Of a DNA stretch of 21,481 nt, positions 21,140 to 21,481 are shown one piece after another. The translations under genes were made by a program, and so were the position numbers. Source of the DNA: Spirogloea muscicola (taxonomy: Eukaryota; Streptophyta; Zygnematophyceae; Spirogloeales; Spirogloeaceae); the NCBI GenBank assembly GCA_009602725.1, contig WELB01000039.1:192857-214337 (forward strand), read 5' to 3'. Positions within the stretch are counted from its first letter, which is position 1. Each line of letters starts with the position of its first letter. Under the pieces are notes generated by a model. That model saw only the letters and a list, made by a program, of their open reading frames with translations, did not search any database and was not told the DNA's origin.

Positions 21140-21481
<342 letters not shown>

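Overview
This is a nuclear segment from a member of the green lineage (Viridiplantae), most likely a green alga. Three intron-rich protein genes resemble land-plant proteins along their length. One is an RS2Z-type SR splicing factor, a subfamily known only from green plants and algae. Introns are short (about 100-600 bases), G+C is moderate, and CCG/GGT repeats cluster at gene starts. I cannot name the genus; a trebouxiophyte-like alga is a guess.

Layout. Bases 1-98 are a CCG-rich leader. An RS2Z SR-protein gene runs on the plus strand from 99 to 2744 in six exons, with start and stop both visible. Bases 2745-3606 are a convergent intergenic stretch with no convincing gene. A BSD-domain protein gene runs on the minus strand from 3607 to 6820 in 13 resolved exons; its first exon(s) lie upstream in a GC-rich region (6821-7650) that holds an undetermined base at 7374. 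Bases 7650-8580 hold the BSD upstream region and the 3' flank of the next gene. A gene for the inner-ring nucleoporin NUP205 runs on the minus strand from 8581 to about 20606 in 32 exons, giving about 1814 codons in frame; only the extreme N-terminus was not found. The window ends in a CT microsatellite and a run of 123 T.

Exon chains were built by hand from splice signals, reading-frame phase and remembered similarity to plant homologues. Phase closes without a break across all 32 NUP205 exons, all 6 RS2Z exons and all 13 BSD exons, which is strong internal support. The three genes do not form an operon or one pathway: one acts in splicing, one is a nuclear pore scaffold, and one is a poorly characterised BSD protein. 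I see no mobile element with coding capacity, no CRISPR array, no tRNA or rRNA and no new multi-gene system. The unusual points are in gene structure: three GC-AG introns in one gene, a strong AG|GT junction bias, a nine-residue tandem repeat in the BSD protein, and consecutive very short exons.
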